Shown here: piece after piece, positions 13,872 through 15,673 of the stretch
Position numbering within the stretch: position 1 is the first letter of the stretch
Layout of the letters: each line of letters starts with the position of its first letter
Origin: an uncultured Lachnospiraceae bacterium
Lineage (GTDB): Bacteria > Bacillota > Clostridia > Lachnospirales > Lachnospiraceae
DNA: 15,673 nt
Assembly (NCBI GenBank): GCA_910579685.1
Contig: CAJTVN010000054.1
Coordinates: 1-15,673 of the forward strand
Direction of reading: 5' to 3'
Notes under the pieces: generated by a model
What the model saw: the letters and a program-made list of their open reading frames with translations, nothing else
The model's database searches: none
Told to the model about the DNA's origin: nothing
Position numbers and translations under genes: made by a program

Positions 13872-14307
13872 ATGAAGGTATCTGCCATACGTTCAGACCT
13901 TGTCTATTCAAAAATTATGAATGCGCCTATGGATAAAAAGAATGACATTTATCGGTATGAACTGATGATGCCGTTTGAAAGAAAATGGGCTGTATGGGAT
14001 TGATTTACCTGTTAAGGTGACAAAAACGGATATGACAACTTTGAATGAATCTGTCAAACCTATTATTCGAGACGGGTTAAATGTTCAAGGACTTGAAAAT
14101 CTCAATGCTTATCTTTATGGGGATGAATTGGCCAAATTACAAAACCAAAACTTTCCGCAAATGGGCCTGCCTTATTGCGCCGGATATGCCTGCGGTTATC
14201 ATTTTGTAAAGCATTACCTGAAAAAAACCGGTAAAAGCATAGTGGAAGCGACGCTTTTACCTGCAAAAGAAATTTTAGACGCCGCAGAGGACTTTTGGAA
14301 TGACTGA
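13872..14307 (+). pseudogene. Deleted DUF2268 putative Zn-protease gene
   Basis: A good RBS (AAAGGGG) precedes ATG at 13872, and the first 40 residues (MKVSAIRSDLVYSKIM and later MMPFERKW) match the usual N-terminus of DUF2268 proteins. That frame stops at 14001. The C-terminal part continues in another frame from about 13975: IDLPVK, then SVKPIIRDGLN, LENLNAYLYGDELA, LPYCAGYACGYHFVKHYLKK and KEILDAAEDFW, ending at 14307. The whole middle, with the HExxH metal site expected of the family, is missing; at least two deletions (before IDLPVK and before SVKPIIRDG) plus a frame change explain this. It overlaps the regulator start by 8 bases, so it was once the first gene of a two-gene MerR-controlled operon. 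Confidence 0.7.
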
Positions 14308-15040
14308 AAAACTACTGTCTGTCCGGGAAGTTGTCAAATTGACCGGCATAACCGCCCGCACCCTTCATTATTATGATAAAATCGGGCTTTTGAAACCCGC
14401 AAAAGTAACCGAAGCAGGCTATCGGATGTATGACAGGGCATCGCTATGCCGCTTGCAAACTATTTTATTGTTCCGTGAATTACGGTTTCCCTTAAAAGAA
14501 ATCAAGGCAATTCTTGACAACCCTGATTTTGACCTGTCAGAAGCGCTCTCCCAGCAAATCAGGCTGTTAGAATTACAATATAAGCACATAGGGGAACTCA
14601 TTACCTTTATCCGTGAAATCCAAAGCAAAGGAGTGACAGCAATGAATTTTGATGTTTTTGACAAGAGCGAAATTAAAACGTATGAGGCGGAAGTCAAAGA
14701 AAAATGGGGCAAAACGAAAGCGTACCAGGAGTACAGGCAAAAGAGGAGCTCCCAAAAGGAAGACCGTTACGGCAGGATTGCAGAAGAACTGATGGCAATG
14801 TTTTCCGAATTGGGAGAAATGAAGCATTTAACGCCTGACGACGACCAGGTACAAAAGAAAATCTCTGCCTTACAGAAATTTATCACCGATCACTACTATA
14901 CATGTACCAATGAGATCCTTGGCGGATTGGGTGAAATGTATGTATGTGATAAACGCTTCCGAACCAACATTGACAAGGCAGGGGGCGATGGAACCGCCGC
15001 CTTTGTCAGAGAGGCGGTTGCCGCATATTGCAGTAAATAA
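14300..15040 (+). CDS. MerR-family regulator with TipAS-type effector domain
   Basis: A 246-residue protein. Residues about 5-75 form the MerR winged helix: LSVREVVKLTGITARTLHYY with the DKIGLLKP wing, then GYRMYD. Residues about 76-112 form the dimerising coiled helix. Residues about 125-245 match the antibiotic-binding TipAS domain (YQEYRQKRSSQK, MAMFSELGEMK, EMYVCDKRF, FVREAVAAYC). In TipA, MtaN and SkgA relatives this domain binds drugs and activates a promoter with a 19-base spacer; exactly such a promoter lies upstream at 13813-13843. The ATG overlaps the end of the broken DUF2268 gene, with AGAGGA about 9 bases upstream. The regulator itself looks complete. Its ligand and any distant targets are unknown. 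Confidence 0.9.
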   Translation: MTEKLLSVREVVKLTGITARTLHYYDKIGLLKPAKVTEAGYRMYDRASLCRLQTILLFRELRFPLKEIKAILDNPDFDLSEALSQQIRLLELQYKHIGELITFIREIQSKGVTAMNFDVFDKSEIKTYEAEVKEKWGKTKAYQEYRQKRSSQKEDRYGRIAEELMAMFSELGEMKHLTPDDDQVQKKISALQKFITDHYYTCTNEILGGLGEMYVCDKRFRTNIDKAGGDGTAAFVREAVAAYCSK

Positions 15041-15041
15041 A

Positions 15042-15095
15042 GGTGAAAGAAATTCTCAGTCCGTGTACTTTGCCGGCTTAGAATTTCTTTACACC
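15042..15095. repeat. Inverted repeat after the MerR gene
   Basis: GGTG plus AAAGAAATTCT (15042-15056) pairs with AGAATTTCTTT plus CACC (15080-15095) with one bulged A, around a 23-base loop. No T tract follows, so it is not a standard terminator. It may stabilise the 3' end or be a relic of an insertion. Confidence 0.6.
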
Positions 15096-15142
15096 ATCTC
15101 TCCTCACTTTTGCAAGACGGCAATTGTAGGGCAAAAAATAAA

Positions 15143-15180
15143 GCCGGGAACCTGTTTTTAGATTCCCGGCCTACGTTTTT
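15143..15180 (-). terminator. Terminator of the nuclease gene (possibly bidirectional)
   Basis: GCCGGGAA (15143-15150) pairs with TTCCCGGC (15163-15170) around a 12-base loop. On the minus strand the stem is followed at once by a T-rich run (TTTATTTTTT), so it ends the gene stopping at 15182. On the plus strand TTTTT at 15176-15180 lies six bases on, so it may also help end the MerR transcript. Confidence 0.85.
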
Positions 15181-15181
15181 A

Positions 15182-15673
15182 CTATGCTGTCCGTTCTGCT
15201 TTCAGTTTTTTTACTTCGTCAAGTGGAAGTCCTGCGTATTCCGCAATTTTTTCAAGTGTCAACATTCCATCCGCTAACATTCTTTTAGCAACCTCTTTCA
15301 AAGATTCTTTTCTCATATCCTCCATCATTTTACACATTTCTTGAACTCCTTTCGGGTTTTCTTTCAAATATCTTGTTCGTTCTGCCATCAGTTCAAAATT
15401 CATATCAGCTGCCTGGGTACAGTTAAAATCGTGCATGAGTTTTCCTATATCGGATTCCCCACGATATTCACCATTCACATAAAGGATATGCTCCCCATCT
15501 TCAAAAGATTTACCCGTTGCCAGGTTAATTCGCTCAATCGGATAAACTGCTTTGCCTTGACCATAAGAATCTTTTTCAATGATAAAAATTGTATATGTGT
15601 CTGGCAATTCTTTAAATTCCTGACCTGAATGGAGATTCTCTACGTCCATCCCGCTGGAATGATACCTTGCCCT
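15182..15673 (-). CDS. Rpn-family PD-(D/E)XK nuclease/putative transposase (C-terminal part)
   Basis: The frame is open to the window edge, so the 5' end is outside; 163 residues are visible. The first visible residues RARYHSSGMDVENL match the segment just after the catalytic core of the PD-(D/E)XK transposase-like family (PF12784/Rpn), where RARYYQ-x-x-D-x-x-L is typical. KELPDTYTIFII and the acidic IERIN region follow. The C-terminus has the usual helix-rich tail with a small helix-turn-helix: LTLEKIAEYAGLPLDEVKKL. Known Rpn proteins are DNA endonucleases that promote recombination. The catalytic Asp/Glu-x-Lys lies outside the window, so I cannot tell if this copy is active. An internal ATG at 15649 is not the true start. 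Confidence 0.8.
   Translation of the reverse strand, partial: RARYHSSGMDVENLHSGQEFKELPDTYTIFIIEKDSYGQGKAVYPIERINLATGKSFEDGEHILYVNGEYRGESDIGKLMHDFNCTQAADMNFELMAERTRYLKENPKGVQEMCKMMEDMRKESLKEVAKRMLADGMLTLEKIAEYAGLPLDEVKKLKAERTA

Overview
The window looks like chromosomal DNA of a low-to-mid GC Gram-positive anaerobe, most likely a Clostridia/Lachnospiraceae-type Firmicute. The signs are AGGAGG-type ribosome binding sites with frequent GTG and TTG starts, a T-box leader, a sortase-anchored surface protein with Cna-B repeats, an OmpR/HK plus ABC-exporter operon, and an Rpn-type PD-(D/E)XK nuclease. The taxon is inferred from gene content, not measured.

Layout: (1) 1-920 holds a GNAT acetyltransferase (minus) and, divergently, tRNA-Val(CAC) and tRNA-Ala(CGC) with their own promoter and terminator. 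(2) 1111-6061 is one very large cell-wall-anchored adhesin gene (minus, 1602 residues) with its own promoter and terminator. It has a signal peptide, a Pro-rich stalk with 42-bp repeats, two parallel beta-helix modules, four Cna-B domains and an IPQTG sorting signal. (3) 6101-8015 holds a small HAD-type phosphatase-like gene (minus), a broken YafQ-like toxin, a possible 44-residue Cys-rich ORF, and an APH-family kinase (plus). (4) 8046-13155 is one minus-strand unit: a strong promoter, a T-box riboswitch with its terminator, a doubly deleted remnant of alaS, an OmpR-type response regulator, a histidine kinase, two ABC-2-type permease subunits and an ABC ATPase. (5) 13208-15673 is a decayed patch: a truncated plus-strand gene, a PIN-domain fragment on the opposite strand, a deleted DUF2268 gene under a MerR-type promoter, an intact MerR/TipAS regulator, and the C-terminal part of an Rpn-type nuclease running off the window.

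How the parts may work together: the two-component system probably senses an envelope or antimicrobial signal and controls the adjacent exporter, as such clusters usually do. What is odd here is that the only strong promoter I can see upstream is the one for the T-box leader, which once served alaS. If that reading is right, the regulator-exporter operon has been captured by an uncharged-tRNA sensor, so its expression would depend on aminoacylation state (probably alanine). A weak terminator-like hairpin separates the kinase from the exporter genes and could set their ratio.

The 12.6-14.3 kb stretch, together with 6.78-7.0 kb, contains five broken genes (alaS, a Cys-rich hypothetical, PIN, DUF2268, yafQ). 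This suggests repeated deletion and recombination. All family assignments come from reading motifs in the translated sequence; no database search was run.
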